A stretch of 64,000 bases of DNA from contig JAKAMG010000003.1 of assembly GCA_021812985.1 (NCBI GenBank), positions 62,001 to 126,000 on the forward strand. The letters run 5' to 3'. Positions 25,686 to 34,158 of the stretch are shown piece by piece. A program made the position numbers and the translations under genes. Below the pieces are notes generated by a model, which did no database searches, was not told the DNA's origin, and saw only the letters and a program-made list of their open reading frames with translations. Numbering within the stretch: position 1 is the first letter of the stretch; the number at the start of each line of letters is the position of its first letter. Source of the DNA: Bacteroidota bacterium. GTDB taxonomy: Bacteria > Bacteroidota > Ignavibacteria > Kryptoniales > JAKASW01.

Positions 25686-27008
25686 TCAAAGCTGACCAGT
25701 TGACTTCTCAAGATTGACGCGGGCAATCTCGAGGTCCGTCAGCGCCTGGGAATAGTTCAGCTTCGCCTGGAGAAGCGCAACCTCAGAGTCCATCAGGTCC
25801 GTGTTCGTGACGAGTCCAACCTTGAACTTCTGCTCCGAGATCCTGTAGCTCTCTTCGGCGTCCTTCACAGTCGTTTCCGCGACGCGTATCTTATCCTTCG
25901 CCTCCCTGAAGTTCAGATAACTTTGCGTGACATCCAGGTACACGGCATCGGCAGTCTGCTGTTCAGCCAGCCTGGCCTGCTCGCTCTGCGCCTTCGCGGC
26001 ATCAACCTTCGATTGAGTCTGCCCCCAGTTCCATATCGGGAGACTTACGACCAGGCTCGCGTCCCAGGTATCTTTGAAGACATCCTGGGTCGGGAATATT
26101 CGCTGATTCGGTCTCTGATAATAGTAGTTGCCGACCACAGACACCTGTGGGAGATATCCCCCCCATGCCGCGGAAACTGCCGCGCTTGCTGCCTGTGCCC
26201 TCAACTTTAACGAATGAAGCTCGCTCCTCTTGTCAAGTGCAATCTTTAGAAGATCACCTATCGAAGGGAGAGTAGTGTCACCGGCCTGAGGAATCGACTT
26301 TATCGTGTAGTCCGTCGTCAGCGGAACGCCGAGGACATTGTTCAAAGCGACCTCAGCCAATCTCATATTGTTCTCGGCATTGAGAAGCATCAGCTCGCTG
26401 TTCGAAACCTGGACCTTTACGCTCAGGACGTCACTCTGCGTCAGCATCCCCTGCGCAAGCATATTCTCAGCCTGCTGGTAGTGTGATTTTGTCCTGTCGA
26501 GATTCTCCTGCATGAACTCCTTGGCGTTCATGGCGTTATAGACATTCCAGTATGCGGTCGCAATCTGGACCTTCAGGTTCGCCCTGTCAGTCTTGCTATC
26601 GAATTTGGCAGCTTCAGCGTTATCCTTTGCCGCCTTTGAGGCATTCTCGAGCTGAAAGCCGGTGAAGACAGGCTGACGCAGAGAAAGATCGAGATCGTAG
26701 TTATTATACACGTTCTGGGAAATCTGAAAGGTACTCGGAAATCCCGGAATCTTAAACGGGAGCACCAGCAGCGAGGGGGGAATCGTCGAGAGCCGCGTGT
26801 ATCTCCCTTGGAACGAGAGGTTCGCCCACCTGTTTGCGTTGACATCATGATAGTTTGCTTCAGCCGTGACGGCGTTGAGCTCGGCGATCTTCAAAGTCTT
26901 GGAGTTCTCCAGCCCAACCTTGAGAGCTTCAGTTAGGGTCAACGGGACCTGGGCGTTTGCCGTCAGCGCGAGTCCAACTATTCCCAAAAACACAATCATC
27001 TTCCGCAC
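25686..27008 (-). CDS. TolC-family outer membrane efflux channel
   Basis: 440 residues with a GTG start and AAGGAGG eight bases upstream. A signal peptide ends at ANA-Q (about 19-20). Two repeats of long amphipathic helices carry the TolC-type Asn/Leu/Ala pattern, for example SLRQPVFTGFQLENASKAAKDNAEAAK and its second copy SLPIWNWGQTQSKVDAAKAQSEQARLAEQ. It would form the trimeric outer-membrane duct for the adaptor/ABC pump encoded around it. It is placed between the two ATPase genes, an unusual order. Confidence 0.92.
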   Translation of the reverse strand: MRKMIVFLGIVGLALTANAQVPLTLTEALKVGLENSKTLKIAELNAVTAEANYHDVNANRWANLSFQGRYTRLSTIPPSLLVLPFKIPGFPSTFQISQNVYNNYDLDLSLRQPVFTGFQLENASKAAKDNAEAAKFDSKTDRANLKVQIATAYWNVYNAMNAKEFMQENLDRTKSHYQQAENMLAQGMLTQSDVLSVKVQVSNSELMLLNAENNMRLAEVALNNVLGVPLTTDYTIKSIPQAGDTTLPSIGDLLKIALDKRSELHSLKLRAQAASAAVSAAWGGYLPQVSVVGNYYYQRPNQRIFPTQDVFKDTWDASLVVSLPIWNWGQTQSKVDAAKAQSEQARLAEQQTADAVYLDVTQSYLNFREAKDKIRVAETTVKDAEESYRISEQKFKVGLVTNTDLMDSEVALLQAKLNYSQALTDLEIARVNLEKSTGQL

Positions 27009-27022
27009 TTATCTATCCTCCT

Positions 27023-27931
27023 TTACGACTTTATCAGACTTGTAAAAATATTATCGAGAGATGCGCCGATCTCTTTGAGCTCGGCATCCTTATCTATCCT
27101 GTTTTTCACCGCTTCGAGCACTGTCGCAACTTTCCCAAGGTCAGAATCGGCAGTAACAAAGGAAATTCTGTCTCCAAGCACGACCGGGTCGTGGGCGAAA
27201 TCGAATCCGGATATTGTCTTGAAAGCGTCTTTCAAATTTCTCGAGTGAATCTCGAAAACGTGAAGCGCCATCTCAGACGTTAATGCTGGGACTGAATTGT
27301 ACCTAAGCAACCTCCCCTGATTGAACAACGCCACCTTGTTGCATCGTTCCGCCTCCGCAAGGTAAGGAGTCGCCACGAGTATCGTCATTTCATTTCGAAG
27401 AAACGAAGCAAGTATGAGCCAGAGTTCTCTCCTTGAAACAGGATCAACGCCAGTCGTGGGTTCATCAAGTATCAGGACCTTCGGCTGGTGAATTACCGCG
27501 CAGCATATTCCGAGCTTCTGCCTCATGCCTCCCGAGAGCTGGTCCGCCAGTCGATCTTTGAACTGGCCCAGATGGGCGAACGCCAGAAGCCTCTCCCCCC
27601 GCTCCTTCCAATCCCTGACCTTCCTAATTTTTCCGAAGAACTCTATATTTTCCCAAACAGTAAGATCTCCATAGGCCTGGCTAACCTGCGAAAGATATCC
27701 GATATCCTCCTTCAGCTCCTGACGGTTCTCCGAGAACGTTTTCCCGTTTACCGTTATCGTCCCGGAGGTCGGATGGAGCGCGCCGGATAGCATCCGCAAA
27801 AACGTCGTCTTGCCCGCACCGTCAGGTCCTATTATTCCGACAAGCTCTCCCCGTTCCACACTCATCGACACGCCGTCGACCGCGGTTACCTCGCCGTACT
27901 TCTTCGTGAGATCCTTTACTTCAATTATCAT
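27023..27931 (-). CDS. ABC transporter ATPase corresponding to the first YbhF half
   Basis: 302 residues. Walker A is GPDGAGKTT, the signature is the canonical LSGGMRQKLG, and Walker B is VLILDEPTTGVDP followed by SRRELW. This matches the N-terminal ATPase half of YbhF. It follows the HlyD-type adaptor by 33 bases and precedes tolC. Combined with the atypical ATPase at 24722-25660 it gives one heterodimeric motor, so the fusion seen in enterobacteria is split here. Confidence 0.9.
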   Translation of the reverse strand: MIIEVKDLTKKYGEVTAVDGVSMSVERGELVGIIGPDGAGKTTFLRMLSGALHPTSGTITVNGKTFSENRQELKEDIGYLSQVSQAYGDLTVWENIEFFGKIRKVRDWKERGERLLAFAHLGQFKDRLADQLSGGMRQKLGICCAVIHQPKVLILDEPTTGVDPVSRRELWLILASFLRNEMTILVATPYLAEAERCNKVALFNQGRLLRYNSVPALTSEMALHVFEIHSRNLKDAFKTISGFDFAHDPVVLGDRISFVTADSDLGKVATVLEAVKNRIDKDAELKEIGASLDNIFTSLIKS

Positions 27932-27964
27932 TGTTTGTTCGGACTCATTGCCGTCTGCCGACTG

Positions 27965-28927
27965 CTACTTCGAGTAAATGGTTGCATCTGCCGGAAGCCC
28001 TGCCTTAAGGTATCCGTCCGGATTCGCTATCGCGATCTTAACGGCGAAGACCAGCTTCATCCTGTCAGACTTCGTCTCAACATTCTTGGGCGTGAACTCC
28101 GCGGTCGGAGATATGAAAATCACCTTTCCCGTGAACGGACGGTCTGGCATGCCGTCCAGCACTACCTTGGCTTCATCTCCGAGCCGGATCCTGGCAAGAT
28201 CCGTCTCGCTCACATACACTGTCATTTTCATCGTCCTCAGATCTGATACCGTGTAGACAGGCGTTCCGACAGACGCGAAGTCACCAACCTCAAGAAGTTT
28301 TTCGAGGACTGTGCCGGTAATGGGACTGGTGACGTATGAATGCCTGAACGCGATCTGGGCAGCATCAAGCGCAGCCTGCGCCTGCTTTACCTGGGCAGCC
28401 GCAGCCCTAATTTCCTCTGGTCTGGAGAATTGGCGCATTTTGGCCAGAGTCTCCTGCGCCGATTTCAGCTGTGCGCTCGCGACATCGTGCTGAGCACGGG
28501 CCGCGTCCATTTGCGACTGTGATACGCTGTGGTCCCCATAAAGCTTTTCCGTCCGACTGAACGCCAGCTCAGCCAGTTTGAAGTTCGCCTCCGCCTGCCT
28601 GACCCCCTCCTCTGCCACCTTCAGGTCTTCGCTCCTGGCCCCCTTCACAAGAAGGTCATATTGCTGTTGTGCCATCACAAGTGAGGCCTGCGCCTGGTTG
28701 ACCTGCTGTGTCAAAGTCTCGTGGTCCGTCTCCGCGAGTGTGTCACCGGCGTTTACCAGAGAGCCTTCCTCATAATTCATCTTAACCACTCTTCCCGGGA
28801 CCTGTGCCGCGATAGAGCTTTCTGTGGCCTCTATTGTACCTGTGGCGGTAACCGATCCCTTGTTAGAATTGTTGCCGCAACCGTAAAGCAAAAGAGCAAG
28901 CGCAAATAATACCGAGTACCTTTTCAT
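27965..28927 (-). CDS. HlyD/YbhG-type membrane fusion lipoprotein
   Basis: 320 residues. The N-terminus MKRYSVLFALALLLYGC is a lipoprotein signal with the lipobox Cys17. The barrel/lipoyl half-motif GTIEATESSIAAQVPGRV and VNAGDTLAETDH precede a long helical hairpin (residues about 75-195) rich in Gln, Ala and Glu with several QAxAxL repeats, then the second lipoyl half and a beta-barrel. This is the periplasmic adaptor of a tripartite pump, joining the ABC permeases to TolC. The ATG is one base after the tetR stop. Confidence 0.93.
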   Translation of the reverse strand: MKRYSVLFALALLLYGCGNNSNKGSVTATGTIEATESSIAAQVPGRVVKMNYEEGSLVNAGDTLAETDHETLTQQVNQAQASLVMAQQQYDLLVKGARSEDLKVAEEGVRQAEANFKLAELAFSRTEKLYGDHSVSQSQMDAARAQHDVASAQLKSAQETLAKMRQFSRPEEIRAAAAQVKQAQAALDAAQIAFRHSYVTSPITGTVLEKLLEVGDFASVGTPVYTVSDLRTMKMTVYVSETDLARIRLGDEAKVVLDGMPDRPFTGKVIFISPTAEFTPKNVETKSDRMKLVFAVKIAIANPDGYLKAGLPADATIYSK

Positions 28928-28928
28928 G

Positions 28929-29519
28929 CTAACGCTTTCTTCCTTTTTCCGTGAGAATTCCTTCAGTGAACATCCTGAAGACCTGCTTTGGAACCTCTGC
29001 CTCAGACAGGGCGTGTTTCGAAAGAAAATCGGTCTTCATGAGTTCCCTAACCACGCCGACGTATGCGGTCGTGAAAACAACCGCATCTATGTCCTTTCGT
29101 ATCCAACCGTTCTTCTGCCCGTCTATGAACAGCTTCTGCCAGCCGGTAGCCAATCTCTGCTGGATAATACTGTCGACCTCTCTGAACAGAGCCGGAGCGT
29201 TCAGCCGGACCTCGATCAGAATTTTCTGCCACGTATCGTTTATGTGAGTTCCTACTATCCCGGAGATCGCCTCAATTTTGTTAACCGACGATTCCTTCAG
29301 GGCTTGTATCTTTTCAAACATGCCGACCAATTCGTTCATGCGGCACAGGACTACCTCCCTGAGAATCTCCTCCTTGCTCGGGAAAAGCTTGTAAACAGTT
29401 TTCTTGCTGATACCGAGTTCCGCAGCCAGCTCATCGATCGACACCTTTTTGAAACCACGTTCGGCGAACTTTGCGTACGCGAGTTCGAGTATTTCCTGAC
29501 GGACCCTGTCTTGCACCAT
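28929..29519 (-). CDS. TetR/AcrR-family repressor of the efflux operon
   Basis: 196 residues from the ATG at 29519 (MVQDRVRQEIL). The helix-turn-helix is FKKVSIDELAAELGISKKTVYKLFPSKEEIL, about residues 20-50; the C-terminal domain is helical and would bind ligand. Earlier in-frame ATG/TTG codons (29549, 29555) fall inside the promoter and the inverted repeat, so the later start is preferred; it has no RBS and lies at the predicted transcription start. It heads the operon and is expected to repress itself and the pump through the 28-bp repeat. Confidence 0.9.
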   Translation of the reverse strand: MVQDRVRQEILELAYAKFAERGFKKVSIDELAAELGISKKTVYKLFPSKEEILREVVLCRMNELVGMFEKIQALKESSVNKIEAISGIVGTHINDTWQKILIEVRLNAPALFREVDSIIQQRLATGWQKLFIDGQKNGWIRKDIDAVVFTTAYVGVVRELMKTDFLSKHALSEAEVPKQVFRMFTEGILTEKGRKR

Positions 29520-29547
29520 GGAAACTAATTTAGTGTCTTCAGTTTCC
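29520..29547. promoter_or_regulatory. Candidate TetR operator (28-bp inverted repeat)
   Basis: GGAAACT (29520-29526) and AGTTTCC (29541-29547) are perfect inverted repeats around 14 bases; inside one side ACTAA-A-TTAGT is itself palindromic. The repeat covers the -10 region and most of the spacer of the tetR promoter, exactly where a TetR dimer would block RNA polymerase. Confidence 0.6.
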
Positions 29548-29555
29548 ATTGTCAA
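29525..29555 (-). promoter_or_regulatory. Promoter of the efflux operon
   Basis: Minus-strand TTGACA (29555-29550), 17 bases, TAAATT (29532-29527); equivalently TTG-N20-TAAATTAG, one mismatch to TAnnTTTG. The ATG at 29519 is seven bases after the -10 hexamer, so a leaderless tetR message is likely. Confidence 0.65.
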
Positions 29556-29677
29556 GCCTCGATTAATTTGTCAGGCCGTCGCCATTACGGAACATTTCCC
29601 GTCAACCAAGGAAATGACGGCCCACTGAGTTAGTGGAACAGGAGGAATTGAGACGGGTGAAATTGCGGAAGTCGCTT

Positions 29678-29700
29678 TCGACGGCAGAGTGCCCCGTCGA
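29678..29700 (-). terminator. Hairpin after the polysaccharide operon
   Basis: TCGACGG (29678-29684) and CCGTCGA (29694-29700), perfect 7-bp stem with a nine-base loop, one base after the stop of the last polysaccharide gene. There is no T-tract, so it may act with Rho or stabilise the 3' end. Confidence 0.4.
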
Positions 29701-29701
29701 A

Positions 29702-31669
29702 TCAGCCAAACATCTGCAGAAAACTCTTCGCTATTATTTCAATGTCCAGCCAGATCGTCTGGTTGCGGGCATAGTATATATAAAGCTTCTCGACCTCTTC
29801 TGGTGACAGGGACTGCCCCCGATTCAATTGAACGACTCCTGTGACACCGAGCTTACCGAAGAGATCTTCGCTCCCCTGGGGATAATACTCGGACCTCCCC
29901 ACAATCGACAGCTCTCCTGAAAGGACTTTGGGTAATTTTCTGTAAACCCTCTTGACCGCGCTGTCCTTGCTGAACATTGTCAATGGCCAAAGGAAAACGA
30001 GGCCTAGCATGGAAAAAAAGAGATCAAAGCTTCGCTTCACGATGAGGTTCCTGAGGCGATGCAGGTTATAGTCGATGTCCACGAACGGGATATCCGCCAA
30101 ACCGTCCACATAAGTCTTTCCGATTATGACATCCATCGTGTCAGGCACGAGTTTGAAATTGACGGACGGATCTTTCACGCTGGCGACCGCCTCTAGTACC
30201 TGCGAATACGAGACCCTCCCTGACGCGAAGACGACATCGTCAATCTTCCGATCCCTCACCAGTTTCGGGAGTTCGGCAAGCGTTCCGACTATTCGTATTC
30301 CAAGGAGCCTTGGCTCGGATGTCGCCTCTTCTGACACCACACCGACGATATCGTATCCCATCGAGACTTTTCCGCGTATCTTCTTGATGAGCTCGACTGC
30401 CCTCTGGTCCACTCCCACGACGAGTGTCTTTCTTCCGAAGAGGGGATGTCTCGCCGTCCCCACAGATGTCCTCAGCTGATAGAACAGTCTGTAACCAGGA
30501 AGAACAAGCATCATGAATCCGCTTGCCGTCAATACCATCAACCTGGAAAATGCAAAGTCCTTGAAGAAATATGTCAGTGACGAGAAGAATAGGAACGTCA
30601 GAAAGCCGGTGAGCGATGACATCCTGAACGAAAACTTATTCTTTCCGTAGACGCCAAAGAAAACCCCAATGAACATGAACACGATTGCCGGCGCGATGTA
30701 AAAATACGGGCGGCCATATGAGGGTATCGAGTAGACCCTACCCGACTTCAGATATTCCCCCAGGAACATCGCGCCAACTATGACTGCGAAGTCGACGAAA
30801 ACGGGCCACACCTTCTCCAGCCAGAGGAAGAGCCGACGTGCCTGCCTGTTGGCGATGATCGCCGCGTGAAGAGCCCGCGAAAGAAAAGTGTTTACTCCGT
30901 ACCGCTTTTCCACAAAGACGCTCATCGCTTTGTAAAATTCGTACGTTTGATTGATACTGCTTCGCCGTGTGCTCTCTCCCTTGAAATGTATCGCCGTCGT
31001 CCGGGGCGTATAGTAAACCTTATGTCCAGCCCTCTTTATCTTGTAGCAGAGGTCTATGTCCTCACCATACATGAAGTAGTCTTCGTCGAACCCGCCGACC
31101 TCGTCGAATACGCGTCTCGGTATGAACATGAAACTTCCCCCGATCGCGTCAACCTCATGATCCTCCTCAGGATTCAGATAGGTTAGATTGTATCTTCCGA
31201 AGAGCTTGGTCTTCGGGAATAGAGTGCTTAAGCCGAACAGCTTCGTGAAAGCTACCCATGGCGTCGGGAAACCTCTGCGACACGTCTTCTGCAGTGTCCC
31301 GTCAGCGTTAAGAACCTTGCAGCTTGAAGCGCCCGCCTCCGGATGACTCTCGGAAAAGGCAAGCATCTCCTTGATGGTACTCTCTGTCACGATAGCGTCA
31401 GGATTGATGAGGAGTAGGTATTCCCCCGTTGAAGCCTTCACCCCCTGATTGTTTGCTCTGCCGAATCCCACGTTGACCCTGTTCTCAATCAGCCTTACAG
31501 AGGGGAAGTTCTTCTTAAGGTATTCGACAGTATCGTCATCCGAGGTGTTGTCCACGACGACGATTTCAGAATCGAGCCCCTCGAGCGACCGGTTCAAAGA
31601 TGCGATCAGGTTCTCGAGGAACCCGCGGACGTTAAAGCTTACAATTACTACGGAGACTTTCTTGCTCAA
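29702..31669 (-). CDS. Fusion of a GT2 glycosyltransferase with a degenerate phosphoglycosyl-transferase-like module
   Basis: 655 residues. Residues 1 to about 240 are a GT-A glycosyltransferase of the rhamnosyltransferase type (VVIVSFNVRGFLENLI, NVGFGRANNQGV, LLLINPDA, GGFDEDYFMYGEDIDLCYKI). After about 50 residues come four to five membrane helices and a Rossmann-like CoA_binding_3 domain (RKTLVVGVDQRAVELI), as in WcaJ/WbaP-type initiating transferases. The C-terminus keeps KRSFD (545-549) and GELSIVGR (585-592) but only 40 residues separate them, against about 100 in the active neighbour, so KFRSM and the Asp-Glu catalytic dyad are missing. The GT2 part should be active; the rest is probably a membrane scaffold or lipid-binding module. 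Confidence 0.85.
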   Translation of the reverse strand: MSKKVSVVIVSFNVRGFLENLIASLNRSLEGLDSEIVVVDNTSDDDTVEYLKKNFPSVRLIENRVNVGFGRANNQGVKASTGEYLLLINPDAIVTESTIKEMLAFSESHPEAGASSCKVLNADGTLQKTCRRGFPTPWVAFTKLFGLSTLFPKTKLFGRYNLTYLNPEEDHEVDAIGGSFMFIPRRVFDEVGGFDEDYFMYGEDIDLCYKIKRAGHKVYYTPRTTAIHFKGESTRRSSINQTYEFYKAMSVFVEKRYGVNTFLSRALHAAIIANRQARRLFLWLEKVWPVFVDFAVIVGAMFLGEYLKSGRVYSIPSYGRPYFYIAPAIVFMFIGVFFGVYGKNKFSFRMSSLTGFLTFLFFSSLTYFFKDFAFSRLMVLTASGFMMLVLPGYRLFYQLRTSVGTARHPLFGRKTLVVGVDQRAVELIKKIRGKVSMGYDIVGVVSEEATSEPRLLGIRIVGTLAELPKLVRDRKIDDVVFASGRVSYSQVLEAVASVKDPSVNFKLVPDTMDVIIGKTYVDGLADIPFVDIDYNLHRLRNLIVKRSFDLFFSMLGLVFLWPLTMFSKDSAVKRVYRKLPKVLSGELSIVGRSEYYPQGSEDLFGKLGVTGVVQLNRGQSLSPEEVEKLYIYYARNQTIWLDIEIIAKSFLQMFG

Positions 31670-32415
31670 TGCCGTTTCAGCCCCAGGAACTTGAGGATTC
31701 GCCCGACGCCCAGTATAAGGACAATTTTCACCGCCTCAAACACGATCTTCTTGGACATCTTGCTTGTCCCGACTCGCCTTTCGGTGAAGATAATCGGTAC
31801 CTCGGCGATTGTAAACCCGCGTCTGTAAGCCCGCACATTCATCTCCACCTGGAAGGCATAGCCGTTCGACCTTATCGAATTCAGATCGATAGACTTAAGC
31901 ACCTCAATTTTGAACGCCTTGTATCCGCTGGTCATGTCGTTAACCGGCACGCCGGTCACCACTCTCGCGAATATGTTGCCGCCGTAGCTGAGAAGCAGGC
32001 GCTTCATAGGCCAATTGAGGACCGAGACTCCGTAAGCGTACCTCGAACCTATGGCAACGTCAGCGTGATCGGTGAGCGCCTTGCAAAACTTCGGTATCTC
32101 TGCCGGCTCGTGTGAAAGATCCGCATCCATTTCCATAACGTAGTCGTAGCCATGTTCAATAGCATACTTGAACCCTGCCACGTAGGCCGTGCCCAGCCCT
32201 CCCTTCCCCTTCCGGCAGACCATCTTGACTCGCGAGTCCTTTTCAGAGATGCTCTCGACAATCTTCTGAGTCCCGTCAGGAGAGTTATCGTCGACGACGA
32301 GTATGTCCGTGTTTGAGCTGGCACTGAGCACTCTCGGAATGATTGCCCCGATGTTCTCCGCCTCGTTGTAGGTTGGAATGACTACGAGAAGCTTCTTCAC
32401 CCCTTCGGCTGACAT
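31666..32415 (-). CDS. Polyprenyl-phosphate glycosyltransferase (dolichol-phosphate mannose synthase-like)
   Basis: 249 residues, a GT2 enzyme. It opens with LLVVIPTYNEAENIGAII, has the metal-binding MEMDADLSHEP, and DMTSGYKAFK with RRVGTSKMS near the C-terminus, all typical of DPM1-type enzymes that move a sugar from a nucleotide donor to polyprenyl phosphate. There is no C-terminal membrane domain, as in the soluble DPM1 class. The lipid-linked sugar would be a donor for glycosyltransfer on the far side of the membrane, for instance by DUF2723/GT39-like proteins. It overlaps the GT2-fusion gene by four bases. Confidence 0.9.
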   Translation of the reverse strand: MSAEGVKKLLVVIPTYNEAENIGAIIPRVLSASSNTDILVVDDNSPDGTQKIVESISEKDSRVKMVCRKGKGGLGTAYVAGFKYAIEHGYDYVMEMDADLSHEPAEIPKFCKALTDHADVAIGSRYAYGVSVLNWPMKRLLLSYGGNIFARVVTGVPVNDMTSGYKAFKIEVLKSIDLNSIRSNGYAFQVEMNVRAYRRGFTIAEVPIIFTERRVGTSKMSKKIVFEAVKIVLILGVGRILKFLGLKRH

Positions 32416-32416
32416 A

Positions 32417-32578
32417 TCAGTTGTTCTCGCTTCTTAAAAACCAGGATTTGTTTGAGACGCAAAAGTTGGCATTGGCAACTCCTGCAACTAGTTCAATCAT
32501 TGCCGCACTGATGAAACTGGCAGGAAATGAAACTGCAACCAGGACATCAGAGACTCCGATTAGTTTTGCCGCTATCAT
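32417..32578 (-). CDS. Candidate 53-residue membrane microprotein
   Basis: This small frame fills the gap between the phosphoglycosyl transferase and the DPM1-like gene. Its ATG overlaps the upstream stop as ATGA, and its TGA ends one base before the next ATG, so it is linked to both neighbours. The product starts [19 protein letters not shown] and has one likely membrane helix of about 25-30 residues, then a polar tail. No homologue is recognised. It could be a pump or transferase accessory peptide, or simply an open gap; the exact junctions are the main support. Confidence 0.4.
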   Translation of the reverse strand: MIAAKLIGVSDVLVAVSFPASFISAAMIELVAGVANANFCVSNKSWFLRSENN

Positions 32579-33987
32579 GCGTGGCCCTTTCCTAGCAACA
32601 CGTGGAAGACAGTCCAAAACAGTATCTTGAAGTCAAGCTTCAGCGACATGTTTTCAATGTAATAGAGATCATATTGCAGGTCTATCTTTACGTCTTCTAT
32701 GCTCTCGTCGTACTTGTACTTTACTCTTGCAAGTCCGGTCAGACCCGGCTTCACTTTGTACCTTCGCTTGTAGAGTGGAATCTCCTGCGAGAGTTTCTCG
32801 ACAAAATATGGCCTTTCCGGTCTAGGTCCAACCAGACTCATCTGCCCTTTCAGCACGTTTAGAAACTGCGGCGTCTCGTCGAGATGTGACTTACGCAGGA
32901 ACCGGCCTACTTTCGTAACTCTCGGATCGTTCTTGGAAGCCCAGACGGGCCCCGTGTGCTTTTCCGCATCCACGGCCATCGACCGAAACTTGAGCAGCGT
33001 AAAATTCTTCAGGTCCTTCCCAACCCTCGTCTGCTTATAAACGATCGGCCCCTTTGAATCAAGCTTGATTGCCGCGGCGATGATCAGCCAGAGTGGAAGA
33101 CCAAGAATTAAGGAGAGGCCAGCAGCGGCAATATCAAGGAGTCGCTTCGTGACCACCTGCCATTGCTGCATCAGTTCAGGTACAACGTCTATGAGCGGAA
33201 ATCCGTAAAGCTGCGTTGTCCGAGCCTGTCCGGCGATCGAATCGTAAAGGTCGGGCACTATCTTTATGGCCACATCACCGCCGTTGATCGCCGAGATAAG
33301 ACCAAAGATTCTGTCTTTTTCATTCTCTTCGAGGGCGATTATTACTTCTCTCGCCTGATGCTCGGCAATTATATCGTTTATGCTAGCTTCCTTGCCGAGG
33401 ACAGGTGCCGGAAGCGGACCCGCGCCGTCGTGATTGCCGACCGCGACGAATCCCACCGGCTCATAACCGAGGCTCTTGTATTTCTTCGCCAGATCATAAA
33501 CCGACCGCCCGCGCTCACCTGAACCTACAATGATGGCGTTCCTCAGACCAATACCTCTGGCCAGAAGCTGCTTCTGGATTGTCCGCAGAACCACTCTGAT
33601 CGAAGAGACGAACAGGACGATTACTCCCCAATAGAAAACGAGGAAGAGTCTGAGGTGAGGTATCCTTCCGGAAGTCGCATCATCGAAGAATATTGCGAAG
33701 AACAGTACCATCACGCCGAGCGTCGTAACCTTCATCACCGCTATGATTTCATCCAGACGGGAACTTAGATAAGTGAACTTGTACAGCCCCCAGAACCAGA
33801 ACAGGAATATCATGAAAAGGGAGAGGAGGAGAATAGGTCCCCAGAAATCAGGCACGGCCATAACACGGAAGAATCCGCTTCTGACTCTGAAGTAGTAGTA
33901 CGCGAAATTGGCGATCAGAAGTGCGAAGATGTCTAACGCTACGAGGAGCGCCTTCTCTCTGAACGTTTGTCCGACTGACCTGCTCAA
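32575..33987 (-). CDS. Initiating polyprenyl-phosphate sugar phosphotransferase (WcaJ/WbaP-type)
   Basis: 470 residues. Four to five N-terminal helices are followed by a CoA_binding_3 Rossmann domain ([17 protein letters not shown], about 151-167) and the monotopic phosphoglycosyl transferase domain: KRLLD (281-285), a re-entrant helix, KFRSM (333-337), the Asp370-Glu371 dyad (HLDETPQ) and SLVGPRPE (384-391). It transfers a sugar 1-phosphate to undecaprenyl phosphate, starting the repeat unit that Wzx flips and Wzy polymerises. The start is TTG, with GGAGG rather far upstream (11 bases). Which sugar it uses is not visible. Confidence 0.93.
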   Translation of the reverse strand: MSRSVGQTFREKALLVALDIFALLIANFAYYYFRVRSGFFRVMAVPDFWGPILLLSLFMIFLFWFWGLYKFTYLSSRLDEIIAVMKVTTLGVMVLFFAIFFDDATSGRIPHLRLFLVFYWGVIVLFVSSIRVVLRTIQKQLLARGIGLRNAIIVGSGERGRSVYDLAKKYKSLGYEPVGFVAVGNHDGAGPLPAPVLGKEASINDIIAEHQAREVIIALEENEKDRIFGLISAINGGDVAIKIVPDLYDSIAGQARTTQLYGFPLIDVVPELMQQWQVVTKRLLDIAAAGLSLILGLPLWLIIAAAIKLDSKGPIVYKQTRVGKDLKNFTLLKFRSMAVDAEKHTGPVWASKNDPRVTKVGRFLRKSHLDETPQFLNVLKGQMSLVGPRPERPYFVEKLSQEIPLYKRRYKVKPGLTGLARVKYKYDESIEDVKIDLQYDLYYIENMSLKLDFKILFWTVFHVLLGKGHA

Positions 33988-34158
33988 CTAGATATATTCC
34001 TCCGACGAATCATGACACGCAGATTGTTTTGCACTTCATGTGGAATGGAGTGGTAACGACATAGCGCCGAGCCTTTCCCGTCTCCAACGCTGAAAAATAA
34101 ACAATTACAGCTTCTAAATCGAGATTGGAATCGGCATTTCTCGTTATCGCACCAGGCA

